From positions 1-40,804 of the forward strand of contig CAIWWK010000020.1 in the NCBI GenBank assembly GCA_903916325.1: a stretch of DNA of 40,804 nt. The letters are read 5' to 3'. Of this stretch, positions 26,203 through 35,987 are shown piece after piece. Within the stretch, counting starts at the first letter, position 1. Each line of letters opens with the position of its first letter. This DNA is from Candidatus Firestoneibacteriota bacterium. GTDB lineage: Bacteria > Oederibacteriota > D2-FULL-39-29 > CAIOVX01. The notes beneath the pieces were generated by a model. The model worked only from the letters and a program-made list of their open reading frames with translations, was not told the origin of the DNA and did no database searches. The translations under genes were made by a program, and so were the position numbers.

Positions 26203-29200
26203 TTACAGGTAGGAGATTTTAGGCTTCTTCTTATCTTTTGGCTCAGGAGGAACTGCCGCCGCCTGCGGCGGAGGCGCCGCCGGAGCTTTCGCGGATTCGC
26301 GAATATTCCCGGAATCTATTACAGACGCTTTTTCGTAAGACTTTTTGGCATCTTCTATCTGCTGCAGGCTTGTATAGAGATCTCCTGCACGCACATAAGC
26401 GGAGGCCGCCTCTTTCGCAGTTCCCTGCTTCTCCAGAATGAACGCGTATTTTTCCGTTATCGCAGGATCATCGGGGAGGTATTTTAATGCTTCTTTTACA
26501 AGCGTCATTGCCTCGTCGTATTGGCCCTTGGCTATTATACCGTCTATGGCTGCGCAGAAACTCACGGCTGCTTCCCTCGAAGAAACCTGGCCGGCGGGCT
26601 CTCCCGCGGAAGACTCAAGTTTCAGCGCTTTCTGCAGCACCGCAAAAGCATCCTTATATTTGCCTGAGGCAAGATAGGCTGATAACAGGCGCTGGGACGC
26701 CTTTTGGTGGTTTGGTTTAATCTTTACCAGCAATTCAAGTTCGTTCGCCGCCTCGGAAAAGTTATTTTTCCTGAAGTAGATTTCCCCGAGGATGTATCTG
26801 GCCTCGATGCTCTTCTGCTCTATGGCCTTCCTCGCGTACGCCTCGGCGTTCACAAGATCCCCGAGGTTCAGATAACTCTCCGCGATGTTAAAGCATTCCA
26901 GCTTCGCCTCTCTGTCCATCCCGAGCGCCAGATAGATCTCTGAAATTTTTACCCTGATCCCAACCAGTTTCGGGTTAAGATCTACGGCTCCGGAATAATA
27001 CTTGAGCGCGTTTTTAAGATAGCGCCCCTCATAATAGGCGTCCCCGAGAAACGCGAGCTTGTCGGCGGCTTTCTCTTCGTATCCCCTCGAAGCGTAAAGC
27101 TCGCTGAGCCTCTCATGATACTCCGCGTTACCCTCATCGCCGGACAGCAGGGATTCAAACTTCTCAATTTCCAGGTCCAGTTTGGAGATCCTGGCGGCTT
27201 CGTCCTCTTTTTTCTGCTCCTCGTCCAGGCGCTTCTGCCTTGTTTCAGGGTCCAGCGATTCAAGTTCTTTCCTTAAACGTTCCTCTTCGGAAGACCGCAG
27301 GCGTTCTGCCGCCGCCGCTCTTTCAGCTTCTTCGAGCAGGCACTTCTCTTCTTCACGCTTTCGCTGCTCCGCTTCCAGGGCCAGAAGTTCGGCCTCAGCC
27401 GATTTAATCTGCGCTTCCGCTTCCTCAGCGGCTTTTTTCGCCAGGAGCTCCGCGGCTTCCTTGGCGCGTTTAGCTTCATCCGCTTCTGCCCGCGCTTTCT
27501 CGGCATCTTCAAACTGTTTCTTTAGATCTTCTTGCGCCTGTTTATTGGCGGCGGCATTCTCCGGGGCGGCCTTTGCCGACTCAAGCTTTTCGGCCTGAAG
27601 AACAGCCTCCTTTTCAAGCCTTTCCGCGGCATGCCGGGCTCTTTCCTCCAGCTCCGACTCGAGATCAACCTGTTCTTCTGCTTCCTGCCTCGCCTTTTCC
27701 TTTTCTTCCGTTTGCTTAAGAACTGCTTCGACGTGCCCGGAGGCATCCAGCGGGGGACGGGTGTCGTCCTTTGTTATGACCTGCCCGGAAACAGCGCACG
27801 CGCTTCCGCTCATTTTCTTTGCGTCATTTAGAAGTTTTCCGGCCTCAAACATCACCCGCGAAATATCCTCCGCGCCGGAAACGGAAGTATCGACGACTGA
27901 GGCTGTGACCTCAAGGGCATACAGGTGGGCTTCTTCACAGAAAGACTTTGCCTGGGCGTCCATTTCCGAACTGACCCTTTTCATTATCTCTTCCGCGCAG
28001 CCGGACGAGACAACGACAAACTTGTCTTCTCCGTAAAAAAAAGCTTCATCGCCGCTGCACCCGGAATCAGCAACCGAGGCCCTGATAATTCTTGCCAGCA
28101 GTTTTACTGCCTTCTCGCCTTTGGAGTAGCCGTATACGCCGTTATAAGCCTGAAAATCGCGGAACTCTACAAAAGCAGCAGACAATCCGTCTCCCAGCGA
28201 AAGCACTTCCCGGATTCTCTTATCTCCGTTCATCCTGGTGCGCATCCGCGTCTGCCTATCCAGGCCGGCAGCCAAAAGCCTGTGACTAAAGAGTTTAAGC
28301 CAGAGCAGGAAAAGAAGGAACACCAGGAAAGCAAGGCAGAAATACTCAGCCGGCATAAGCCTTTCCATTCTGGCGGTAAAGCCTATACTGGCGTTGGCTG
28401 CTTTGCCCGAGACAATACTTATTTTATTATCCCCATTCCCAGGAATAAAACCTATTGTTGCTTTGCCGTCCTCTCCCGTGACCGCCCAACCGCGCTCCAG
28501 GCTTCCGCTGCCCTCTGATACCCGAAAAACAAGATAGGCGTTGCTTACAGGCCTTTCATTATCATCCGTCAATTTTGCCGTGATAAAGGTTTTTTCGCTG
28601 GCATAAGGATTCTGCTTCTCGGCCCAGCCGCTTAAAATATCGGCGCGTTCAGCGGAGGCACTCCAGGAGCAAAGCAGGAGGCCCAGGAAAACCGCTCCCG
28701 TGCTAAACCAGCCTATCCTGTACCGTTTTTTGTCCTTGCCGTCCGCAGGGCTTACTTCTTCGGCGGCATGGGGAAACGGGGCGCTTTTCGCGCTCTTCTC
28801 CAGGCGCCCGGCTATTTCCAGCAGTTCATTGAGTGAACGCGCCCGGAATTTCTCGCTGTTATAGATTGCGACGGATGGCGCCGCAAGTTCCGTTTCGGAC
28901 TGCACGCCGGAGTCATCTACCAGGCACACGGCGCCGCGCTTCAGTTCCTGCTCGGGATAAAAAGTCAGGATAGCTTCTCTTATCTTTATGATAATGGCCG
29001 AGGCAAGTTCCCTGTAATCTTTCCTGGCAGTTATCACTATGAAATCATCGCCGCCAAGATGTCCATATATTTCCTTTTTTGAACATTCGTTTTTTATTAC
29101 TCCCCCCATAACCTTGAGCAGCGTCTCGGCTTTCTCGCTGCCAAAGTAAACGCTGAACGCGCCAAAATTCTTAAGGTCAAAAAAGAGCGCTTTGAATTTC

Positions 29201-30909
29201 TTCTTGTTCAAGATGAAACTTCTCAATCTCGACCAGAGGAACAGGTCGGAATGCATGCGGTTCAGGTTATCCAGATCGGCGACACGTATTTTTTTCTTTC
29301 TGTAGAGATACATTATGAAAAGAAAAAGCACCAGCAAACCCAGCGGAATTATTGCATATAACCTGGGAAAAAAGACATTCAGGCTGATTTCAGCCGGAAT
29401 ATCAAGTCCGGCGCAAATTGCGCGGACTTTTACGGCGCCGGGAACATTGCCGCTTACATCTGAAGAGTATTCACCGTTAGCGTCTGTTGTGCCGCGGGGG
29501 CGAAACAGCCTGCCCTGCCCGGAAATTATCTCAAAATTCACAGCCGAGCCTTCCACGGGATTATATCCGGCATCCGTAACAAGCGCGCGTAGCTTAACGC
29601 TTCCAAAAAGAGGCAGCGAGCCGGGGTAGGACAGGATTTCAAGCCGGGCCGGAACGGATCCGGCAATTCTTTGCGCCTTTACATTCCCCGTGGTTTCTAT
29701 TAAAATCTCCACAGGATTCAAATTTCCGCACTTTACCATAATTAGGTTCTTCCCTGCTTTTCTGCCGGCAGTAAACACAATGGAAGCCCTTCCGTCCTTA
29801 GTGGCTGCAGTTTCGCTGCTGAATGTCCCCTCACCGGCTGCAAGCAAAAAATAAACCGGAGTCCCGTTTACCGGACGGACGTTCTTGTCCAGCACTTCCA
29901 CGGTTATTTCCGTTCCTTCTTCCGCTTTAGAAAATGGATGCGCTGCCGAAGCTTTAAGCGAAGCCGGCTCGGGAGGCTTAACCATTATTACAGCTATTTT
30001 TGCGGTTTCCGACCGGAAATGCTCCGCCTCGCAGTTTACGAGAATCTCATTCTCGCCGGCTCCTCCGGTCAAGACAGAAAAAGCCGTCCCGGACCTGTCC
30101 GTTTCCCCTTGCGGGGGGAAGAATCTGCCGAAGCCATTCAATATTTTGAAATCAACTTTGGCGCCGCTCATTGGTATTCTGAAATCATCGTAGACCACTG
30201 CCTTCAAAGTTGTCTTTGTTCCGGCGTTAACGCTTGGCGGATTTGCTGAAAGTGAGATTGAACCGACCCGCGGGGCGAGCACCTCAATCCTTTCCATCTT
30301 CTGCAGGGTTTGTCCGGCTCTTATCCTTATCTCTTCGGCGGCTGACGGCGTTTTTCCAGCGGTCACCGTGAAACTCAGCCTTCCTCCGGAGGAGGTATTG
30401 CCCGAGGACGGGGTTACTCTCAACCCGCCTGAGGCCATTATAACTACATTAATATCCGCCGCAGCCCTTCCGAGCGTGTTTCGGACTGAAACCGAGCCAG
30501 AAGAACTTCTGCCCGCATAAATCTTATTTTTTGTTATATTGATGTCCAGTTCCGCCGGCGGCGAGACCTTGCCTTCCACGGCCAAAATTTTAGGCGTGAC
30601 TCCCTGCATATATACTTTGACTTCGTTATTGCCGGGCTTTTCTCCGGTAAATAACATGACTTTACCGGCTGACCTGGAATTAAGATTGAGTTTAGTGTCC
30701 GAAATTGATCCGCCGCCTGAAAGCACAACGAGGCTGACCTGATAGGAATCCGCGGGGAAATCGTTCTTATCAATAACACTAACGCTTATTTCCACGGCTT
30801 CCCCTGCAATAACTGTAACGGCTGCAGCCTTTGCGCTGAGTGTGACCTGAGCATTCAGGGAAAGCGCTGCCACGGCTGCAAAAATGGAAGTCAGAAGGCA
30901 TTTCTTCAA
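26203..30909 (-). CDS. Large membrane protein: Ig-like (Big_1-type) repeats, two divergent GGDEF-like domains, coiled coil, TPR repeats
   Basis: ORF 26203..30972; likely TTG start at 30909 (GGAGGGATTTTG, LKKCLLTSIFAAVAALSLNAQ signal peptide). HLGGDDF at 29041-29055 and YGEDKF at 28018-28032, each preceded by an Ig-like domain and a TM helix; Ala/Glu/Lys coiled coil ~27170-27760; TPRs ~26330-27170. Confidence 0.8.
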   Translation of the reverse strand: MKKCLLTSIFAAVAALSLNAQVTLSAKAAAVTVIAGEAVEISVSVIDKNDFPADSYQVSLVVLSGGGSISDTKLNLNSRSAGKVMLFTGEKPGNNEVKVYMQGVTPKILAVEGKVSPPAELDINITKNKIYAGRSSSGSVSVRNTLGRAAADINVVIMASGGLRVTPSSGNTSSGGRLSFTVTAGKTPSAAEEIRIRAGQTLQKMERIEVLAPRVGSISLSANPPSVNAGTKTTLKAVVYDDFRIPMSGAKVDFKILNGFGRFFPPQGETDRSGTAFSVLTGGAGENEILVNCEAEHFRSETAKIAVIMVKPPEPASLKASAAHPFSKAEEGTEITVEVLDKNVRPVNGTPVYFLLAAGEGTFSSETAATKDGRASIVFTAGRKAGKNLIMVKCGNLNPVEILIETTGNVKAQRIAGSVPARLEILSYPGSLPLFGSVKLRALVTDAGYNPVEGSAVNFEIISGQGRLFRPRGTTDANGEYSSDVSGNVPGAVKVRAICAGLDIPAEISLNVFFPRLYAIIPLGLLVLFLFIMYLYRKKKIRVADLDNLNRMHSDLFLWSRLRSFILNKKKFKALFFDLKNFGAFSVYFGSEKAETLLKVMGGVIKNECSKKEIYGHLGGDDFIVITARKDYRELASAIIIKIREAILTFYPEQELKRGAVCLVDDSGVQSETELAAPSVAIYNSEKFRARSLNELLEIAGRLEKSAKSAPFPHAAEEVSPADGKDKKRYRIGWFSTGAVFLGLLLCSWSASAERADILSGWAEKQNPYASEKTFITAKLTDDNERPVSNAYLVFRVSEGSGSLERGWAVTGEDGKATIGFIPGNGDNKISIVSGKAANASIGFTARMERLMPAEYFCLAFLVFLLFLLWLKLFSHRLLAAGLDRQTRMRTRMNGDKRIREVLSLGDGLSAAFVEFRDFQAYNGVYGYSKGEKAVKLLARIIRASVADSGCSGDEAFFYGEDKFVVVSSGCAEEIMKRVSSEMDAQAKSFCEEAHLYALEVTASVVDTSVSGAEDISRVMFEAGKLLNDAKKMSGSACAVSGQVITKDDTRPPLDASGHVEAVLKQTEEKEKARQEAEEQVDLESELEERARHAAERLEKEAVLQAEKLESAKAAPENAAANKQAQEDLKKQFEDAEKARAEADEAKRAKEAAELLAKKAAEEAEAQIKSAEAELLALEAEQRKREEEKCLLEEAERAAAAERLRSSEEERLRKELESLDPETRQKRLDEEQKKEDEAARISKLDLEIEKFESLLSGDEGNAEYHERLSELYASRGYEEKAADKLAFLGDAYYEGRYLKNALKYYSGAVDLNPKLVGIRVKISEIYLALGMDREAKLECFNIAESYLNLGDLVNAEAYARKAIEQKSIEARYILGEIYFRKNNFSEAANELELLVKIKPNHQKASQRLLSAYLASGKYKDAFAVLQKALKLESSAGEPAGQVSSREAAVSFCAAIDGIIAKGQYDEAMTLVKEALKYLPDDPAITEKYAFILEKQGTAKEAASAYVRAGDLYTSLQQIEDAKKSYEKASVIDSGNIRESAKAPAAPPPQAAAVPPEPKDKKKPKISYL

Positions 30910-30998
30910 AATCCCTCCGGGGAAAGTCCGATTGTCTTTATCAATATTACCCGTAACTATTCGCGCTTTCAATCAGAAACTAGGCGGGAAAACACAAA

Positions 30999-32366
30999 CT
31001 AAGACTTAAGCAGAACCAGATGTATTACTTCTTCCGTGTTCCTTGTTATTTTTACGGTGTCATCAATCCGGTATCCCGCCACCCATACAACCTTCCCGGA
31101 GCTGTCGACAACAACCGGGACAGAATCCCGTTCAAAATCCGGCAGTTTAAGATCTACAAAAAAGTCCTGAATTTTCTTTTTCCCCTTCATTCCGAGAGGA
31201 GTGAAACGGTCGGCGGGCCTGCGGCTCCTTACACAAAGAGGAAGGTTGACCTTTTTTAGGTCCAAAAAAGCGTGGGAAGGGCCTTTAAAAACCGAGGGCG
31301 TTTTGCCGGACGCAGCCTTAATCTTAAACTTTCCTGTTCTCGTTATCCCGGGGAAAGCCAGCGGGACAAGACCCTGCTTCGCGCCGTTTTTCAGGCGAAG
31401 ATACAGCCTGCCGGAGTGCACCTGCGCCGCAACATTCCCGGGAAGATCAGTTTTGCCGCGGACTAAGGACAGCATTTCGGAGAGCTTTTCAAAATGCCTA
31501 AACTCCAATCCGGTCAAATCCCCCTTCACTTGCTCTATCCCGGCGCGCAGTACCCGCTTAAGCAGCGCCGGATGCAAAAAATTGAGTTTAGAACAGGAAA
31601 AAGAACAGCAGCCTTCGGCGAGAACTTTCAGCCGGTTAAACGCCTTTCCCGCCGCTTCGGCCAGAAAAGAATTTTCTTCATTCAGTATGTGAAGCAGCCT
31701 GATCGCTGCCTCGTCGAAACCCCGGTTGTATTCACGTTTAACCAAAGGCAGCAACTTAAGCCTGATTTTATTCCGCAGGTACAACTCTTTTTTATTTGAA
31801 CTGTCCTGTCTTGCCTTAAGCTTCTTTTCAGCGAGAAACTGATCTATATCCGTTCTCCGGACATCTATCAATGGCCTTATCAGTCTTACTCCGCGGGAAA
31901 GTTCCCTGAACGGCGGTATGCCGGCAAGCCCTACTGTGCCCGAGCCCCGAAGGAATCTCATAAGCATGGTCTCGACCTGGTCATCACGGTTATGGGCAAC
32001 AGCAACACACGCCGCCTTTGCTTCTGAAGCCTTTACCGAAAAGACCATGTAACGGAAGTTTCTGGCGGCGTCCTGAATGGAACCGGATTTCTTCCCGCGT
32101 GAAAAATCCGCTTGAACCGCTTCAAAAGGAACCCTGAATCGCCGGCAGAGATTCTCCACAAATTTCTGATCACCGTCAGACTCGGCGCCGCGGAGATGAT
32201 AATTAATATGCACAACTCTCAGTTTGAGTTCGAATTCTTTAGATAGCATAGAAAGCGCCGCGAGCAGGGCTGTGGAGTCCGGCCCGCCTGACACACCTGC
32301 CAAAACCGTAGCTCCGTGAGGCAGCATTGAATATTTTTTGATTGTTTTTTTTATTGCTTCAAGCAT
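30999..32366 (-). CDS. tilS: tRNA(Ile)-lysidine synthase
   Basis: LAGVSGGPDSTALL PP-loop; VHINYHLRGAESDGDQ; AHNRDDQVETMLMRFLRGSG. Confidence 0.94.
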   Translation of the reverse strand: MLEAIKKTIKKYSMLPHGATVLAGVSGGPDSTALLAALSMLSKEFELKLRVVHINYHLRGAESDGDQKFVENLCRRFRVPFEAVQADFSRGKKSGSIQDAARNFRYMVFSVKASEAKAACVAVAHNRDDQVETMLMRFLRGSGTVGLAGIPPFRELSRGVRLIRPLIDVRRTDIDQFLAEKKLKARQDSSNKKELYLRNKIRLKLLPLVKREYNRGFDEAAIRLLHILNEENSFLAEAAGKAFNRLKVLAEGCCSFSCSKLNFLHPALLKRVLRAGIEQVKGDLTGLEFRHFEKLSEMLSLVRGKTDLPGNVAAQVHSGRLYLRLKNGAKQGLVPLAFPGITRTGKFKIKAASGKTPSVFKGPSHAFLDLKKVNLPLCVRSRRPADRFTPLGMKGKKKIQDFFVDLKLPDFERDSVPVVVDSSGKVVWVAGYRIDDTVKITRNTEEVIHLVLLKS

Positions 32367-33283
32367 AATTCCTCCAGCATTTTCCTGCCGGAAACGATGC
32401 TGCCGGCCGAGGACTTATGGTGAATCTCGAAAACCTTCAGCACGGAACTCATTTTAAAATGCTTTATGAATTTCGAATACTCTATCTCTCCGTCCCCCGG
32501 AGAATTATGGTCTTCCGTGTTTTTTACGTCATGCACATGGATTCCGAGAAGCCTGCCGCCAAACCTTTCAAGGTATTCCATCTCAGCGGTAAAACCCAGC
32601 TGTTCCTGGCAAAAAGCGTGCCCCATATCATGCCAATACCGGAAGGCTCCGCCTTCGAACCGGCTAAAAAGGTCTTCTAATTCGTCAGTCCCGGGAAGTT
32701 CTTCATACTTAAGCCTGGTTTCAAGGCCAAGCAGGATTTTCTCTTTGACCGCGCGCGCATTGAGCACATCAAGGCTCTTTATACCCTGCGCATAACAGGC
32801 CGGGGTTTGCTTCTTTCTCTCCTCTTTAATCCTTAAAAGGAGTTCATTAAAGGAATCCGAACCGCGCGAACCCTGCTTCAGGAGCAGTGTAAGGTCTTTG
32901 GACATTCCCGAGGAATACTCCGGCTCGCCAACGTGTAGGACTACGGCTTTTGCCCCGAGTTCCGCGGCGTTATTAATAGTGTCCAGGCTGTATTTGACGG
33001 CAAGCCTTCGCTCTTCCTCGTCAAGGGCAGTGAGCATAAAAGAGTTGCCTTTCCATCTTCCCTTTGGCAGGACAGGCGTATCAGGAACAAAATTATGCAG
33101 GCTGTCAACCTTTCCTGCGATAAAACGGCGCACGGCAGGGTCTTTTAGCTTTTTGAATTTTTCCGGAGAGAGCCATGCGAGTTCAAACCTTTCAAAACCA
33201 AGCCCGTTAAGTTCTTCAAAAACACGCGCGGGTTCCGTATGACGGTCAATATTCCAAACTGTTGAAACATTAAATATCGACAC
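32351..33283 (-). CDS. Sugar phosphate isomerase/epimerase-like TIM barrel protein
   Basis: VVLHVGE, LGLETR, YWHDMGHAF, LLGIHVHDVKNTEDHNSPGDGEIEYSKFI (AP_endonuc_2-type motifs). Confidence 0.8.
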   Translation of the reverse strand: MSIFNVSTVWNIDRHTEPARVFEELNGLGFERFELAWLSPEKFKKLKDPAVRRFIAGKVDSLHNFVPDTPVLPKGRWKGNSFMLTALDEEERRLAVKYSLDTINNAAELGAKAVVLHVGEPEYSSGMSKDLTLLLKQGSRGSDSFNELLLRIKEERKKQTPACYAQGIKSLDVLNARAVKEKILLGLETRLKYEELPGTDELEDLFSRFEGGAFRYWHDMGHAFCQEQLGFTAEMEYLERFGGRLLGIHVHDVKNTEDHNSPGDGEIEYSKFIKHFKMSSVLKVFEIHHKSSAGSIVSGRKMLEELCLKQ

Positions 33284-33491
33284 TGAATACCTTTGCCTTT
33301 CCTTTTTCGCCTTTCAGAAGGAGTACCCTGGATTTGCTTACTTTGAAATATTCCGACAGGGCCGAGGCGACTGCCTTATTGGCTTTGCCCTCAACGGGCG
33401 GCTGGGTAACACGGACCGTATATCTGTTTGCGCCTTCGTGCGAGACTCCCGTTCTTCTTGATCCCGGCTTTGCCGAAACCTCAATTATCAT
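33270..33491 (-). CDS. DUF167 (YggU-like) protein
   Basis: KPGSRRTGV...YTVRVTQPPVEGKANKAVASALSEYFKVSKSRVLLLKGEKGKAKVF. Confidence 0.9.
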   Translation of the reverse strand: MIIEVSAKPGSRRTGVSHEGANRYTVRVTQPPVEGKANKAVASALSEYFKVSKSRVLLLKGEKGKAKVFSVDI

Positions 33492-34036
33492 TTATTCTTT
33501 TTTTGCGCGTGCCACTGCCCGCCGGATTTTTTATCCTGCTTTACAGGTGTCTCTTCCACGGCAGGGATTGTTTCCGGAAGCTCAGGTTCAGCCGGCTTAA
33601 AAGTTGCAAGCAAGAAAGCCGTGCCAAAAGCAAGCAGCATCCCGGGAACAAACACCCACATCCTGTACGCAAAAGCGACGGGAGGGACTGTTCCAACCGG
33701 ATAGAACGGATAAGGTGAAGCAATGAAAGCCGCGGCAAAAAAACCTATAAGGACCGACAGTATGAGATGAGTTTCAGTCCTGAAGAAAGAGACACAGACC
33801 CCGATCAGGGCCCCGGCAACAAGTCCTATGACCGCTCCGCCGGCAACCGTGTTAGTATGAGGGTATTCCGCCTTGAAGTTCTCATCAAGGTCCTTGTTTA
33901 TCTTGGAATCATCCGCGCCGGGAAAGTTATAGTCGGCATTATAGTCAAGCGCCTTCCTTCCGGCAAAATTCCCGGCAACGCCTAGTATCAGTCCTATGGC
34001 GGCTCCTATAAGGATTATTTTCAGTATATTATTCAT
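33488..34036 (-). CDS. Hypothetical membrane protein
   Basis: Several TM segments; likely start at internal ATG 34036 (MNNILKIILIGAAIGLILG). Confidence 0.6.
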   Translation of the reverse strand: MNNILKIILIGAAIGLILGVAGNFAGRKALDYNADYNFPGADDSKINKDLDENFKAEYPHTNTVAGGAVIGLVAGALIGVCVSFFRTETHLILSVLIGFFAAAFIASPYPFYPVGTVPPVAFAYRMWVFVPGMLLAFGTAFLLATFKPAEPELPETIPAVEETPVKQDKKSGGQWHAQKKNK

Positions 34037-34093
34037 ATTATTACCCCCGTTTGAATGTTCCGTATTATACAACAACAGGGAAGGTATTTCAAA

Positions 34094-35314
34094 TTACAAT
34101 TGTCGTTTTAGCCCTTTAAGAAGCTTTACGGCAAGCACCGCCATTCTATCCCCATTTTTAAGCTCATAATTCCAAGGCTTTGCCCCTGCCTCCCATTTGT
34201 ATTTGTGAAACTCTTTCTCCAGGACAAAATAGGTCTTAAAATCGTCAGTATTGGCAATAACAGTAGTATTTGAGAATGCGGATACAGCTTTTACCTTCTT
34301 CGTGACCATGCCAAAAGGCTCTCCAGGCCAGAAAGAGAGCGCATGCCCGTTTATTGCCATGGCCGACATAACAGTCCGGGTACAAATCTCTCTGCGTTTC
34401 CCGGCCTTCCTATCGGGAAGCATTCTGTATGCGGACTGCCGCGCTGACACGGAAAGTTTATCCGAATACTTCATTTTTTTAACGGCGCCCAAGATCTCTT
34501 CGGCAAGCTGCTCCCCCATTATTTTCGCCGCCTTATACCCGCAGTCAAAATCTCTGGGGTGTTGATCCCCTATTGTCCCCGGAGCGAACATGCAAAGCCC
34601 TCCCAAAGTTTTCTCAACAACTGCTGCCGTGTATGACGGGTAATCCGCGGTAATAAGGTCGGACTTGAGACAGACACAGATGCAGTGCGCGCTGTTGGTG
34701 TAAAATACGGCAAGAGTTTTTTTGGTAATTTTCGCGCGCACGCCCATAACAAACATCTCATCGAGCGGTTTTTGGTTGGGCCGCATCCCTGCGTTGTTCG
34801 GAATATAGCGCATTAGATTCCCGGCTTTATTCCACCTTACTATATTGTACCCCGCCCTCCCCCTGCCAAACCCTATTTCAGCGGGAACAAGAGACCTGTC
34901 TGCCTCGCAAACAGCGCCGGCTATCTTACGGCATGATGTCTTTACGTGCGAGACAAGCTCGCGCCGCCGCTCTTCCATGCCGTCACAGTTCTCATAAAAG
35001 CCCAGGTCCGGAGAATTACGGAGGACAAACAAGCCCGGGGTTGAATGGGAATGCGACGAGATAATTCGGATATTTTCGCCCTTAATCGTGGTGCGTTTCT
35101 CAACCAGCAGCTTGAGGGCATTCACGCTGTCTAGATCCATATAGTTCATATCAACCGTGACCAGAACGTATTTTTCCTTGCCATCATAAAGGACAAGCAC
35201 CTTCGCCATAAGCCGGTCATGCACTCCGCGCGGCCTTGGCCTGTCAGGTCCCATCCCGGTCATCCAGGTAAAATCAGGCGGAGTAATATCTGTATAAGCC
35301 GTACCTGCTTTCAA
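34094..35314 (-). CDS. Neutral/alkaline non-lysosomal ceramidase-family N-terminal domain protein
   Basis: MKAGTAYTDITPP...GVHDRLMAKVLVLYDGKEKYVLVTVDM...IRIISSHSHSTPG. Confidence 0.75.
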   Translation of the reverse strand: MKAGTAYTDITPPDFTWMTGMGPDRPRPRGVHDRLMAKVLVLYDGKEKYVLVTVDMNYMDLDSVNALKLLVEKRTTIKGENIRIISSHSHSTPGLFVLRNSPDLGFYENCDGMEERRRELVSHVKTSCRKIAGAVCEADRSLVPAEIGFGRGRAGYNIVRWNKAGNLMRYIPNNAGMRPNQKPLDEMFVMGVRAKITKKTLAVFYTNSAHCICVCLKSDLITADYPSYTAAVVEKTLGGLCMFAPGTIGDQHPRDFDCGYKAAKIMGEQLAEEILGAVKKMKYSDKLSVSARQSAYRMLPDRKAGKRREICTRTVMSAMAINGHALSFWPGEPFGMVTKKVKAVSAFSNTTVIANTDDFKTYFVLEKEFHKYKWEAGAKPWNYELKNGDRMAVLAVKLLKGLKRQL

Positions 35315-35330
35315 GTTGCCTCCTCGAACG

Positions 35331-35969
35331 CTACAAGTTCCACTTCGACCCTTTTTTCCCTTCCTTTTTCAATTCTTTTTCATGCCGCTTAAGTATAGCG
35401 GCTTTATCAGTGTCGGAATCGGCCAGGATTATAAGCCCGCCGGCGAGCATCATAGGGCCCATAAGCGTCATCACGCTGATGTACTCAAAGAGCGGTACTC
35501 TGCGGGCCAGGTCTACGGCAAAGATTACCAGCGTACCGAGAGAAATAAGAGCTCCGGTAAGCGTCATAAGCAGACCGAGTACTGCCTCAAAGGAATTCTG
35601 ATAGTAATTCTGCGGGGACTTCCTGTTTAGCGCAGACTTGAGCGTGTCGACGACCAAATGAACGCCTCCCGCTATCAGTATCACACCGACGAAACCCACA
35701 AGGGAAACCCAGCCTTCGCGTATCACTACAAATAGGAACATGCAGATAAGCAGAAAGAACAAAATGATAAGGATGTTCCTCAGCGCCAGAGAAATAGCCC
35801 GCCGGTCGAGAATGATTAGCAGCCCAATCAGTATTACCAGGATACCTACATAGGCCAGCCCATAATAGCCTGTTTTTTCAAAAATAAGATAAATGGAAGG
35901 CGAGCCGGCAAGCAGCATTGCCGAGCCAAGCACGATTTGCGCGACAGTCAATAATTTTCTATTTGTCAC
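35331..35969 (-). CDS. Hypothetical multi-TM membrane protein
   Basis: Several hydrophobic segments, continuous ORF co-directional with neighbours. Confidence 0.6.
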   Translation of the reverse strand: MTNRKLLTVAQIVLGSAMLLAGSPSIYLIFEKTGYYGLAYVGILVILIGLLIILDRRAISLALRNILIILFFLLICMFLFVVIREGWVSLVGFVGVILIAGGVHLVVDTLKSALNRKSPQNYYQNSFEAVLGLLMTLTGALISLGTLVIFAVDLARRVPLFEYISVMTLMGPMMLAGGLIILADSDTDKAAILKRHEKELKKEGKKGSKWNL

Positions 35970-35987
35970 TTTGAATTGTTCCTTTGA

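Noticed and set aside
27170-27760. Plus-strand Ser-rich ORF (27182..27598) opposite the coiled coil
   Set aside because: Antisense product of an Ala/Glu/Lys-rich coiled-coil coding region.
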